From Cystobasidium ongulense (lineage: Eukaryota > Basidiomycota > Cystobasidiomycetes > Cystobasidiales > Cystobasidiaceae), in the NCBI GenBank assembly GCA_022835595.1, contig BQUP01000002.1, positions 2,342,534 to 2,406,533 of the forward strand: 64,000 bases of DNA, given 5' to 3'. The notes beneath the pieces are model-generated. The model searched no databases. It was not told the DNA's origin and was given only the letters and a program-made list of their open reading frames with translations. The position numbers were made by a program, and so were the translations under genes. Position 1 is the first letter of the stretch. The number at the start of each line of letters is the position of its first letter. Shown piece after piece: positions 26,501 through 38,479 of the stretch.

Positions 26501-26596
26501 CAATTCCTTCGTAGTAGATGGGTATTTCACAGAGCGGACGTCGCTCCTGGAAGCTACTATTGGAGGTGTGTCCAGATTCTCTGATAGCGGTGTCAT
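23590..26596 (-). CDS. Unrecognised multi-pass membrane protein
   Basis: Six exons on the minus strand: 23590..24308, 24372..24772, 24827..24995, 25060..25154, 25217..25265, 25363..26596; 888 aa with consistent phases. Residues 1 to about 300 are Ser/Pro/Arg-rich and disordered. A membrane region of about six or seven hydrophobic segments follows (RILYALYPLLYFAHVPLALF, WWIAIGLYAFSTFIWFFVVL, VITLVPRASISLLLLFSF, LCWAVWRSSLALVAGILYL), with short loops such as HDLYYRNFKVWKN between them. The C-terminal 300 residues are polar with acidic patches (DEEELERLEWEKLAPL). I do not recognise the family and propose no function. The reading frame stays open upstream of the chosen ATG to about 26665, so an extra 5' exon is possible. 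Internal exons of 49 and 95 nt are easily missed. Confidence 0.65.
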
Positions 26597-27100
26597 GTCT
26601 TGAAGAGCCCGCTTGGAAGCTGCTGCCACTGCGTCAGGTTGACGGAGCACGATAGGCTTTGTTGCCAGCTAGTAGACCGGTAACGTACAGTCACAGACAG
26701 ATTAACGACAACAGAACTCTGTCATCCGTCGCTTCGTAGTCGCTTATGCGCTGTCGACCGCTCCAGTGTCCGACTTCGACGAACGGAGGCGTTACGACGG
26801 CCGCGCGCGAGTACGGACAAGACTCAGCAGCACATCACAGGACGTCTTGAGGGCTTGATAGTCTGTTGGTCATCGTGCGAGCTGCTGTGCCGTGTCTGCC
26901 TCCCTGGAGGAAGGTGCCGCCAGACTTGCAGCTACTTGTAACACGCTCCAGCGCTCAACACCGCAGGCTCGGCTGGCATGCGGCAAGCACATCGCGAGAA
27001 AGAAGAAGACTTTAAGAGTACTGTAATGTGTGCTGATACCTTTAGTTCGAGCGAAGGTGTTTCCGGAGGTTTCGAGAAGCGTGCAGCGATGCAGTCTTGC

Positions 27101-27116
27101 GGTACCGTACGGTACC
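27101..27116. promoter_or_regulatory. 16-bp perfect palindrome with everted CCG-N2-CGG
   Basis: GGTACCGTACGGTACC is its own reverse complement. It contains CCG-TA-CGG, an everted CGG arrangement of the kind some Zn2Cys6 dimers bind. About 1.0 kb upstream of the MFS transporter ATG. Confidence 0.45.
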
Positions 27117-27471
27117 CACTGAACTCTGGCTTGGATTTTCCGTCAAATATACGGGCAGACATATGAGCAGTACGGTAGTGTAAGTGTGTCACCGCATTCT
27201 TGACGGCTCCGGAACCGAAGCAAACGCTTCAATGTGGATAAGCAAGAAGCAAGGTGGTAGGTAACTTATTTACTCTGAATTCGATGCCTCGTCAGCGGGT
27301 CCTAAGTGGGTTTGGCAATGCCCGCCTCGCCACCAAGTCTTAGCTATCACTTCGAAACGATACAGCGAGTCATTGGAGATTCAAGTAAAGCACAGTGATG
27401 CGTACAGACTCCAGAGCGATGCCTGGACACGGAGGGAGTACTGCCGTACTGTTGCACAAATCTCAGGCGTA

Positions 27472-27485
27472 ACATACCGGTATGT
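27472..27485. promoter_or_regulatory. 14-bp perfect palindrome (CCGG core)
   Basis: ACATACCGGTATGT is self-complementary. Two direct TACCGTA copies follow at 27540-27546 and 27549-27555, and a TACGGTA copy lies at 27170-27176. Confidence 0.4.
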
Positions 27486-28145
27486 AGATAGTCGGTAAGT
27501 TATCGACAGCTCGATGCAGCAGTACAGTAACTTTCACTTTACCGTAAATACCGTAGATGTCCGCAGTGGACCAACTTTATCGACAGCAACAGCTTCCGGA
27601 TCCACTTTATGCCTGCCCGGGAGAAGCTTGCTCCAGGTTTCAGTATCAACATGGCTCTCAAGATTTGAGCCTGCTAAACGGTTCTGGCAGACTTCCCGAC
27701 ATTTGACAACGACGCGACAGCGTGGAGAGTATTTTTAGCTGGAAGAGCGGTCCTCCCTGCGAATCAAGCTCGAGAACCTTACTCCGGGGCCCGATCATTC
27801 TCAAGTCGCCGCTTGTGCGTTGACCTAGGCGTCCCATCTGGGGCTCCATCGGTAGAAAGGTCCAGCCTTTCACCGAAGAGTCTCACACCTCACGATCTTG
27901 CCAAGCCTAGAAGTCTTCGAGGCCCGGATCGTGATGCTTCTGGGTGCTGAGTGCTTTTTCGTTAAGCTGCACAGCGATCCCCAGGCTGTCCGCTTGAATG
28001 GATCTGACGGACAGGGGAACCCGCTTTTTCGTCTCCAGGTTTTCCTCTTCTGAAATCCTCTGTCGTTCGTTCGCTTCTTGTCTTCTCGTTCACCCCGACT
28101 TGCCCTTCCAACCTTTCCCCACCACCAGGCTGTGACAGTTCCACC

Positions 28146-30058
28146 ATGTCAGCCATACATGACGAAGAGAAGTTCGACACCCCCATCGACAAAGCAAAGA
28201 CAGAGCAGTACGAGGCCTCCTCTGGCAAACTCAACCATGTCGCGCCGTATGACAGGCCCGCTCACTGGGTAGACATCGACCCAAAAGCTGAGGCAAAGGT
28301 ACTGAGGAAGATTGATTTACGAGTTGTGCCCTTGTGTACACTCCTGTACCTGTGAGTATAATACCAATAGGAAAGACACGTTCTTGTCGTTACAGCTCGC
28401 TGATTTTGTTTCCATTCTAGCCTCAACTACATCGACCGAACAGCTGTGAGTAGCGCTTTTTTACCCCGCTTTTTTGGCCAGCGTCTAAAGCCTTTCATCT
28501 TCCCTCCCCCAGATTGGAAATGCTCGAGTTGCTGGTTTCGAGAAAGACACCGGCCTATCCGGAAATCAGTTCTATTACTCGTAGGTCGCGTCGCTGCAAC
28601 CTGGAATAGCAGGAAATATATCTTACATTCTGCGTTCTACAGTCTTACAATCTTCTACATCTTCTACATTCTCGTTGAAGTTCCCTCCAATGAAATCTTC
28701 AGACGCGTTGGAAGCATGTGGCTCGCTTTCCTGGTCATTGTCTTCGGTATCGTTTCCATCGCCACCGCTTTCATCCACAACTTGGCTGGTGTCATTGTCA
28801 CCCGTATCTTCTTGGGTCTTGCAGAGGGTGGACGTGAGTGCTTTTCACTACTGCTAATACGTGTACCCTGCTTATCTTGACACTCCTGCTCGCAGTCTTA
28901 CCCGGAGTTGCTTATCTCCTCTCAAGATACTATAAGCGACAAGAGCTCATCGCACGTATCGGATTCTTCTTAGCTCTTTCTCCTGCTCTATCAGGTGCCT
29001 TTGGCGGCCTTCTTGCGACGTGAGATTTCATTCCATCAATCCTTGTAATGAAGAATTCAAGTTGACAGTTTTATGGCGAAAATACAGGGCTTTCCTCAAG
29101 GCGAAAGATCATGGACCTATTGAGTCGTGGCGCAAGATCTTCTTCTACGAGTACGTAGCGGCTAAGTTGACGATGGAAAGAGTATATGTTCTGACCATTT
29201 ATATTTTGCAGGGGTCTTATCACAACGGTTGTCGGTATTGCTTCGCTTTGGCTGCTGCCAACCTGGCCAGAAAAGACAAGGATGTTCAATGAAGAAGAGC
29301 GACGCATTGCCCTAGCTCGTCTACACAACGAACAGGCACATGGTCTTGACGAGACCGAGAAGCAAGGATTCTGGGTCAGCTTCAAGAAGGCTTTCACTGT
29401 TCACTCCACACTCTGCATTATTGGCTACAGCTGCATCAACGTTTCCGTCGCCGGTCTGTCCACTTTCATGCCCACCGTTATCAGAACTCTAGGAAAATAC
29501 AGCGCCATCCAAATTCAACTTCGAACTGTACCTCCTTTCGTCGTCGCAGCTGTCTGGTCCGTCATCATCTCTTATGTTTCATGGAAGATCCAGAAGCGAG
29601 GTATTTGGATTATGATATCAGTTCCTTTGGCTATTCTTGGATACATCTTCTTCATTGCCTCAAACAACCCTCAACTACGATATGCCGGATGCTTCCTCTG
29701 CTTCACCGGTGTCGTTCCCCTCGGTCCCTTCTTCCTCTCCTGGGGTCTTAACAATATACCAGGCCCTAAGTCGCGAGCTATCACAGCTGCCCTTATTCCT
29801 GGACTTGGAACAATCGGTTCCGTCGTCAGTACTTGGACCTACACCTCGAACTTCGCTCCCCGCTATCTTCCAGGAAACGCCATCAATCTCGCTACTACCA
29901 CTCTCGTTTTCTTCATCGGTGGCTTCCTGACCTGGTACGTCCGATGGGAGAACAACCGTCGCGACAGAGGAGAGCTCGACTACAGACTCGATGGTCTTAC
30001 CGAGGAGCAAGCCCAAGGTCTTGGACACAAGCACCCTCACTTCCGTTATGTCGACTAA
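28146..30058 (+). CDS. MFS transporter, anion:cation symporter (DAL5/TNA1-like) family
   Basis: Plasma-membrane proton-coupled uptake of a small carboxylate or vitamin is the usual role of this family (allantoate, nicotinate, pantothenate, biotin precursors); the substrate cannot be read here. Seven exons: 28146..28351, 28421..28445, 28513..28580, 28643..28833, 28896..29019, 29088..29150, 29212..30058; 507 aa, a normal length. Motifs: KIDLRVVPLCTLLYLLNYIDRTAIGNAR in TM1, NQFYYSLTIFYIFYILVEVPSN in TM2, the MFS signature region TRIFLGLAEGG with LLPGVAYLLSRYY, and FLPTWPEK-like LLPTWPEKTRMF in the central loop. About twelve hydrophobic segments are present. Exon 2 is only 25 nt. The N- and C-termini are hydrophilic and cytosolic. 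Confidence 0.9.
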
Positions 30059-31246
30059 ACTAGTCTTCGGAAGCCAAGCCACACTTCGGCGCACCAGATG
30101 GTCTATCTTCCCTTGGGCCAAAGGCTTCTTAGGTGGAACTATCGTTATTGATTCAGTGATGTACTTGTGAACTTGTATTTAGGGAGCTAGTGAGAACTAC
30201 TTGTCATTAGGCTTGATAATGCGGGATGCAATGTCCAGTCTCAAACAAATGGCTTTCCGCTGAGAGAACAGCCCTTAAGTTGCTTCGCATTTGGCAGAAG
30301 TTGACCGCTTACGACAAATATGACTAGTGGCTCTTACGTGTGAAGCTCACTTCTTTGCGTCGTGAATAGATCTACATCTCGTTGTTAAAGTTGTGTCCTC
30401 GCCCATCACGCTCTTTTCTCTCTGCTCAACTGCAATCAAAAACCGGGTCCCATCTTCAGTATGTGCCCGACACGGACCTAATTAAGGTCAGTGAAGACGG
30501 CTCAGTTGCACTGGATCAGCACTTCCGGAGGACCGACGCTTAGAACGAGAAAGTATAAGGCCCAAATCCGTGCAGCCGGGCGACGGCTGCCGAGAAAGAC
30601 AATGAAGAGATAAAGGAAAAGAAGAAGGCGTCGAACTGTCTTCTCTGTACATGGAGATGTCTTCCGGCGTGTGATGGTGTTTACACGGATGTAGAGGAGC
30701 CTCGGCCATTCTTGTCAAGTACGCGTAGCTTGTAGTACTTTCAAAGTGCGGCAAGCACTTTGTCATAGCACTGCGAGGCAGTCTTTCAGGTGGAGGCTTT
30801 TCACTAGTCTTACTAGTATACCGTATGTCTTTCCCTTTAGCAAAGAATATATTTGTTCCTCTAAACATGACTAGCTGAAGCGTGCTGGGCTCATGTATGC
30901 CGACTTTCAAGGCCAACAGCTGACGGTTCTACTTACAATGCGCAGCCACAACTGTCTCGACAAAGTCCGGTATATGTTCACGCCAGGCGTTCAGGCGCTC
31001 TGGCGTGCAGGTCAGACTTACTGGAATACTGAGTATACAGCTCTACGGTCGAACATAGCATACCTACCAGCCCGTGTGTGGACTTGCCCAAGTGGCGAGC
31101 TTGAAAGCTGAAGGACCACTCGCTTGCAACTTGGCTTTCTCGCAACAGGAAACCACATTTAGCTTTCAACCTGATTACCTTATAGTGATAGACGGACGGG
31201 GGCGCATACGTTGCGTCCTCGTGTTTCGTCCGCCCTGCTTGAAGCC
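30059..31246. other. Intergenic, MFS transporter to ING gene
   Basis: 1.19 kb. A minus-strand ORF at 30488-30916 has a non-ATG start and no recognisable domain. A stable-looking hairpin lies at 30980-31007. I see no gene I can support. Confidence 0.5.
30980..31007. other. Inverted repeat / hairpin
   Basis: ACGCCAG and CTGGCGT face each other, with GCG and CGC inside them around a six-base loop and one unpaired T. Ten G/C-rich pairs in all. Function unknown; 240 bp upstream of the ING gene. Confidence 0.5.
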
Positions 31247-33042
31247 ATGGTCCGCTCGCCTGCTGCAGCCAGTCGCAAGAGACGGATAGACAGCTCGTCC
31301 GCAGAGCTTGAAGAGCAGCCAGTCACTAGTCCGCGCAAGTCAAAGCTTAGAAGGGTCTCTGTGCCTTCGCCGGAGAGCAGCAATGAAGACGCGGAAGGTG
31401 AAGAGGTCGAGCAAGACATCAACGAAGAAGAAGACCAGTCCGCGCTTGAACCCGGTGGCAGCAGCGCCAGCGCCAGCAAGGCAGGCAGCGAGGGAGAAGA
31501 AGATGCGGAATATGAAGAGAAGTATAAGGTCTGGGAGATGTTCGCAGACCAGTACCATGACAGTAAGTCGAGAGAATCGCCTGGAAGGTGGACCCGCTTC
31601 GCTGGGACACTCTTTCTGCAGAGTCAGGCGCAGGAAAGCTGACTATCAACACACAGTTGTCGAGCAACTCCCTTTAGAACTACAGCGCAGCTTCCAGCTC
31701 ATGCTTGAGCACGACGAACAGATGCGAGGTGAGTTGCTGCTCTTCCACTTGTTCAGCCAAAGTGCTTCGACAACACGTTGCAGAAGCACCGAGGCGGCTT
31801 GCCTTTCGCATATCCCGGACAATATAAGAACGCTCGCTTACGCATTGTTTAATCTACTTCGACCATGAAGCACATCAAAGAGCCCTACAAAACGCTACCA
31901 AGGAGTATCTACACCTCGCAAAGTCGGATGCCTACCAAGACGCGATGATCAAGTCTCAGCTAGCAAGGAAGATAGCAGCCAATTTGGGCACGACTGATGT
32001 TTTCCATGCTCAAGTACCATCTTCTACGCCTATTGTGACTACCGAGGGTGCTCTTCCGACCGTCGCAGCCACTGGACTGGAAGGTCCACCCACGAGCAAT
32101 GGTGGCGTCGATGCTGCAGAGCAAGCTTCAAATAGCTCCGAAACAGAAGTCCAGAATACTCTCATTCGTGTTCCTTCACCAGGAAAAACTCATGAAACGA
32201 GCACTGTGTCAGCAACTCAGGACGCGAAAGCTGAAGAAAACACCGCCGAACATATGCGCAAGCTGCTAGGTGACATTGTCACACATAGTCGCGCTGCCAT
32301 CAAGGCTGGTGACGACAAGGTGGCTCTTGCTGTGACAGCGTATAGTTGGGTAGGCTCACATCATCTTGCTTGTGCCACTGTGCCTGTTTCTGATCTTAGC
32401 TTCGATGCCACAGGTCGACCGACACATCCACCGACTCGATTCAGACTTGATGAAACACGAAGAAGCCCTGTCCTTAGGCTTGCGTCCTGGCACGCAACCT
32501 TCTGGAGACGCTCGCGAAGCACTAGGCCACGCCGAAGAGAATGCAGACACATCACACATGCAAGATCCAGCTGGCTTAGCTGGTGGTGGCAAGGGAGCTC
32601 TACCGTATGACACTCACGTGCATCACAATTCAACCCAAACCCAAAAGAAGAAAGGAAAGTCAAAGTCTGCGTCTTTGCCTTTAGGTGAACTACCTGTTAC
32701 CGTGCATACATCGGATGCCGACGGTGTAAGCTTTCTTCCAAGTCCCAGGCGATAACGGACTACACTGAACTTTGACTCGTGCAACAGGAAAAGTACTGCT
32801 ATTGCCAGCAAGCTTCACACGACATTATGGTTGGATGCGATAATCCCCAATGCAAACTGCAGTGGGTAAGTCATAACGGTCTACTTTCAACCTAGACGAA
32901 CAATGGCTGACTCTTGCACCTACAGTTCCATTTGGCCTGTCTGAACATGTCGGCTCCACCCGAAGTTGAACCCTGGTATTGCCCAGAATGCGCGCCTTTG
33001 ATGCAGAAGAAAAGCAAGAAGAAGAAATCGTCCAGGCGGTGA
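31247..33042 (+). CDS. ING-family PHD-finger chromatin reader
   Basis: Subunit of histone acetyltransferase or deacetylase complexes (Yng2, Yng1 or Pho23 in yeast); binds H3K4me3 through its PHD finger. Six exons: 31247..31562, 31657..31728, 31871..32349, 32414..32725, 32788..32865, 32926..33042; 457 aa. The N-terminal 90 residues are acidic/Ser-rich. The ING helical domain follows (VEQLPLELQRSFQLMLEHDEQM, then KEYLHLAKSDAYQDAMI, VDRHIHRLDSDLMKHEEAL). The PHD finger occupies about residues 394-440, with zinc ligands in YCYC, GCDNPQC, WFHLAC and WYCPEC, and a Lys-rich tail ends the protein. A long Ser/Thr-rich linker makes it larger than yeast Yng2 (about 280 aa). The 142-nt intron 2 uses an AAG acceptor, chosen because it keeps phase. 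Confidence 0.9.
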
Positions 33043-33610
33043 CACTCGCTATAACAAATGACTCTTCAATCTATTACTCCTGGTTCCACTCGAATCAGAA
33101 CTTCGTTTATTGCACGCGTGTGTGCGCTCAACCCCCCAAATTTCATCCTTATCAATAAGTTCAGGTCATTCTTCGTCCCGTAAAAACAAGGCTTCACTTT
33201 GCATGTTGTTGACAAGCCTTACCAAGTACCGAAAAATCTATTCTTCCGTAACAAACCAAGACTCCCTGTTCCCAGTATGCCACTATTCCATGTATATTTT
33301 TCTTTGATCTCTATTTTTCTCGTTTCTTTTTCAAAGTGGGAATCTTGCATTTATATTCGCTGTAGAGTACTAGTCTGTCGCTTGTTTCATTCATGTCACG
33401 CAACATCATCAACCTGCAGTTTGTTCTGGTTTCGCTATTGATTATACTCGCTTATGCAGCAATCAGCTTAGAAAGCTGCGATTACTCCTATTCTCGCTAG
33501 GTGATCGCAGTTGTAGACTCTTTGCATTTCGACACACTTCACTTGCTTTCTCCTTTACCCCCATTTGTAGTTCACTTTGTCTGAATATACACCCATACTC
33601 GACTACAATC
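33043..33610. other. Intergenic, ING gene to SQT1-like gene
   Basis: 568 bp, T/C-rich from about 33270 to 33590, consistent with a pyrimidine-rich promoter of a highly expressed gene. No gene seen. Confidence 0.45.
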
Positions 33611-35167
33611 ATGAGTGCAAATGCTGGCAACGGCCTTTCTGGCAACCCGGCCCACGAGCAGGAAGAATACGAGGGCGAAGGGCCACAGGAAATCTTTCTC
33701 GACGACGATGATATTGCAGAACTGCAAGCACAAATGGATGAGGAAGATGGAGATATGCCAATGGATGATGAAGACGATGACGATGTAGAAGAGGTGACTG
33801 AAGCTCCGGAGGGCTACGAGGGCGAAGAAGGCGATGGAATGGACGAAGCTATTCCAGATCAAGCATTGCGACACTCTACAGCGCACGAAAGAGCAGTCTT
33901 CACCGTATCTGCACATCCTACATGTCCAGTACTGGTAGTCACAGGAGGAGAAGATGATAATGGCTTCCTATGGCGAACAGACACTGGAGAAGAAATAGCT
34001 AAATTGACAGGTCATACGGATTCTGTGATCTGTACAGGCTGGAGTAGTGATGGTGAAATGGTCGCTACTGGCGGAATGGATGGATTGGTCAGAGTCTGGA
34101 GAAGAGTTAAAGCTGCTCCTGGACAGTGGGAATGGTCGAGATGGGAATTCTTGACCGTTCTCGAAGGCATGGATGAAGTGATGGTGAGTGGCGAAATATT
34201 CGCATGGAGCGCTGTCAAGAGCCGCTTGATACTGACAGACTTCTTCCTACCAATTTTCTGATATACAGTGGCTTGATTGGCACCCGAAAGGCGCAGTCTT
34301 GATTTGCGGTACGCAAGATGGTACCGTTTGGATGTGGCAACGTATGTATCTTTATCTACGCAAGCAAAGCTAAGCTCGAATTGAATGCTGACACTGGGTA
34401 TTTGAATGCTACAGTACCTTCCGGACGCAATATGGGAGTCTTCTCAGGTCATACAGCCTCCTCTACATGCGGCAAGTTCCTCCCAGATGGCAAGAAATTT
34501 ATAACAGGATCGGAAGATGGTTCATTCATAATCTGGGATCCTAAAACCTCTTCACAACTCCATAAATTATCAAGACAAGATGGTAGATTCAGATTAGAAG
34601 ATGGAATAACATGTTTGGCAACCAACGGACTAGGTACTTCTGCTATTGTTGGTGGTGCAGATGGTGGTTTAAGAATTGTTAACCTCACAAATGGGCAAAT
34701 GCTTTTAAGCTTGGAAGGTCACGGAACAGACGGAGCATCATCAGTGGAAGCTGTGGCTTGGTCGTCAGGTACTCTTGGCTCCGCAGGTCTTTGGATATCG
34801 GTGGGAACGGATAAGAAAGTCAAAGTCTTCGAAGCGAGCAACGGATCTGTCCGGTGGACGGGCGAGCACCAAGTGAGTTCTCATCAAGGGACTGGACACT
34901 GTGGAATGTTGAGCGACACGTACTAATGACTCCACTAAACTTCTGCAGGACGCCATCTCATCCTTTGCGCTGCACCCATCTCAAACACATCTCCTAACGA
35001 CAAGCAGCGTAGACCGGACCTTGAAAACATGGGATCTACGCACAGGAAATCTAGTCAAGACTTTGACAAGTCACGAAGATACCATTCATACTGTTGCTAT
35101 CACATGCGATGGGAGAACGCTCGTTTCTGGGTCGGATGACGGTACTGCCAGAGTATTCGATGCGTAG
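33611..35167 (+). CDS. SQT1: WD40 protein, SQT1/AAMP-like uL16 chaperone
   Basis: Four exons: 33611..34183, 34269..34341, 34415..34872, 34949..35167; 440 aa. An acidic N-terminus (FLDDDDIAELQAQMDEEDG...) precedes seven or eight WD repeats; typical repeat ends are NGFLWRTDTGEE, GLVRVWRRV, GTVWMWQLP, GSFIIWDPKT, RTLKTWDLRT and GTARVFDA at the very end. The acidic head plus a single propeller matches Sqt1 (yeast) and AAMP (human). Sqt1 is a dedicated chaperone that binds nascent ribosomal protein uL16 (Rpl10) before its assembly into the 60S subunit. The intron positions sit between strands, as usual. WD40 proteins are hard to place by eye, so the subfamily is less certain than the fold. Confidence 0.85.
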
Positions 35168-35556
35168 TCTTACCACGCTTTGTATGTAGCTTAGACTTTG
35201 CCTTTCCGAGATTTCTTGTTAGATTTGATATATGGACGTAATAAGAGAAACATCTCAAACCATCACTACAGAACATGAGAGTGTAATGCAATTGCACAAC
35301 TGTGTCATGCACGATCAGACAAATTGCGGTGAAAGCCAAATGTTATTGCCAGCAGGAAACAAGCGGACCCAGTTCAAGAAGAGCTCGATACAGCAAATGG
35401 TCTTAAGCAATGCTCTTGACATCTATTACAGATGAGCAGATGAAGTTATGAGATCCGAAAGCGTGTGCATGGCAGCAAAGAGTGTAGAAGTGGAGCACTG
35501 GTGAAAGTGTCCAAGAGAAGAGCGAAGAGTGTTGTTGTTTCATATTGATGATGTGT
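35168..35556. other. Convergent 3' flanks of SQT1-like and H4 genes
   Basis: 389 bp between converging stops; contains both 3' UTRs and terminators. No distinct motif identified. Confidence 0.5.
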
Positions 35557-36184
<628 letters not shown>

Positions 36185-36344
36185 TTACGATCGAGAGATA
36201 TGGGTGGCAAAGTCGGAACCGCAAAACAACATCATATGCTCCCAGGGTAGGCATGCAAGCTTTTGTAGGAATATTGCAGCAGCACAATGGACCCTTCTGA
36301 ATGGTATTTTACTTGTCATTCGTCCTTGCCATCTTCGATAATGT

Positions 36345-37936
36345 CTACGCCCACTCTCCGTCTAACGCCCGCAATCCGGGAACATCATCTGCATTCTTGA
36401 ACATGTTCAATTCTTCAAACACCTCCTCAAAGACAGCTTCCTGATGGCTCTTTGTCTGGTCTTCATCCTTTGCCTCCAGGTCCTTGGCTTCCTCCTCTGA
36501 CGGCTTCTCAACTTCCTCCTTGACAGCCTCACTCTCCTTGTGCTTACCACTAATGAACAACAACTCCTGACCTGGATAGTCGAGCAGCTCGATTGGATTG
36601 GCTGCGATAAAGCGAGTAGTAAACAGTCCCCGCAACTCAGGAGGGTACTCTTTAGCTCCACTGCTTGATCCTGCTGCACGAGGGTTTGTCGCTGGAGCGT
36701 CGGGATTCTTGACTGAAATAAGATCATGCACGTAACAGTGTGTTATCAAGAGATCACAATCACAACCCCGTCAGCATCACAAAACCAGCATGTACGGACA
36801 TCTATCCACGTGACTCACCCTGAATGGCAAAACTACCTTTCGGAACAATTTTCAATTCCGCCTGAACATTACCAAAATCCTTCTCTTCAGGAACAGCAAT
36901 AGCATACGCGAAGTACGCTGGGAAATCCCTAGGTAGGTTCTCATCTGCTTTTTCAATCGGTTTGATTTTCTCATCGCCTTCTCCCGGCTCAGGTGAACGG
37001 AAGATGTAGTAGCCTTGAGCGGCACATCTTGATGCTGGTTGATGGCGGGTTCCTCTGGTCTGTAAAATGACATCAAAGGCGCAAACGGCGGAAGCCGATA
37101 GCATCACGTCAGATACTGCCATCATTCAGGCTTATGGATCGTTTCCTGCTAATCCTGCTGACCTTCGTCTCATACGTACTAGCTCCCAGAGCATCTTTTA
37201 ATTCTTTCAGATCATTGCCGACAGCAGTAATCCTGCCCCATTCAACTTCATGGGCGCCCTCATCTCGACTCTCGGGAAGATGCTTTCTTCCGAATGTAAG
37301 CAAACGGTATGGAGTTCCACTCTGTTTGCTATCGGACGTGTGCGGAAGCAAGAGCATGTGGCATTTGGAGACATCGTCGAGGTTCTCGGGATGTTCAGTT
37401 TCGACTGTTGAAGTGTAGAAAGGAGTCGACCGGAATCCCGCGAAATGGCGTTGTTAGCAATACATTCGATAACTTGGGCAGCACAGCTATTGACTACGTG
37501 TCGCCAACTGCTTCAACGTTCGATACCTACCTTTCGGTTTATACCAGAAGTAGACCATACCCTTTTCCAAAGTTCCTCTTCTAGGTTTCTTCATTTCATC
37601 AGTACTTTCCATTATTTCTCTTCCTTTAGCTTTTGCAGCTTCACTTTGCTCATCAATAGCATCAGCTCCACCTTTAATCTTACTCTTTTGAGCGGCGGCT
37701 TGTTTCTGGCGTTTATTTGCTGGTGCACCATCTTTCTTATCATCTGCTAAAGTCGATTTCTTTTCAGCTACATCTATTTCTATCGGAGCTTCACGTTTCT
37801 CTCCTTTCTTGTAGTCTATTACTCCATTACCCGTTTCTTCCAATGTCATTTGCTTTCCCGCTTCTGCCTCTTTGGAATCGCCATTACCGTTCTGGGAGTT
37901 GCGGGTGGATGAGCGTGTTGAGCGTTTCGGTGGCAT
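36345..37936 (-). CDS. Conserved fungal protein, function unknown
   Basis: Four exons on the minus strand: 36345..36712, 36819..37059, 37163..37404, 37531..37936; 418 aa. A Lys/Ala-rich disordered head of about 120 residues (MPPKRSTRSSTRN...) leads into a globular part: LEKGMVYFWYKPKVE, CHMLLLP, YRLLTFGRKHLPES, GYYIFRSPEPG, YFAYAIAVPEE, GSFAIQVKNPDAP, PPELRGLFTTRFIAANPIELLDYPGQELLFI. The tail is acidic. This matches a family I remember from many ascomycetes and basidiomycetes, often labelled BTB-domain transcription factor in databases. I see no clear BTB fold or DNA-binding motif, so I do not adopt that name. The basic head may be a nuclear signal. All phases agree. Confidence 0.7.
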
Positions 37937-38479
37937 CCTGTAACTCGATATATTGCCTATCACAATGGTGTGTACAGATCTGAGAAGCTTAAGAACAGCT
38001 TGCGGCGGGAAGCGACGGATCGTCATGCAACTGCTGGTGGCAAACACGTGACTTAGTCGCAAGAGCTTCCGACGATACAGCTTCCGACAGAGCCACACTT
38101 CGCAGCACCGGAAGGTCACTGGTAGGCTGTCAACATAGAGGTGACTTACATTTGTAGCTAGCAGTGATCTTTCATGTATCAGGATCACCAATAATGCTGT
38201 AGGACTTCTCCAAATTGCATTTCAAAAATAGCAGACGAAGTGAAGAGAAAGCTAGGCTAGAAATACAGTTTTGTTATGGAAAAAGTCATTCTGTATGCAT
38301 GATTCTACGGATTCTTCGTTCTTGATCATACGTGAAAGTCTTGTATTCCATTAAACCGATATTGTAATGTACTGATCTGACATCTTGGCACCCAACCGAG
38401 AAAACGAAATGAGACCGAAAAGAACGTCATATTTTGTGAAGGTAACGAGCGTCTTCTAGAAGGTAGTTTAGTCTCTTCT
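37937..38479. other. Intergenic upstream of the 418-aa gene, downstream of UFD4
   Basis: 543 bp. Promoter of the minus-strand gene at 36345-37936 and 3' flank of UFD4. No gene seen; ORFs here are short and overlap the UFD4 tail. Confidence 0.5.

Larger units (their letters stand above)
26597..28145. promoter_or_regulatory. Long divergent intergenic region with CCG/CGG palindromes
   Basis: 1.55 kb between the membrane-protein gene (-) and the MFS transporter (+). It contains several TACCGTA/TACGGTA sites and palindromes at 27101-27116 and 27472-27485. Short ORFs on both strands show no family signal. Confidence 0.55.

Noticed and set aside
26932-27192. Minus-strand ORF of 86 aa upstream of the MFS gene
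   Set aside because: Overlaps the palindromic region, has low protein-like character and no family signal.
30488-30916. Minus-strand ORF of 142 aa in the MFS-ING intergenic region
   Set aside because: Non-ATG start, no recognisable domain and no splice-linked extension; looks like chance.
32366-32755. Separate 129-aa gene inside the ING locus
   Set aside because: It is exon 4 of the ING gene (32414-32725) with intron ends read through.
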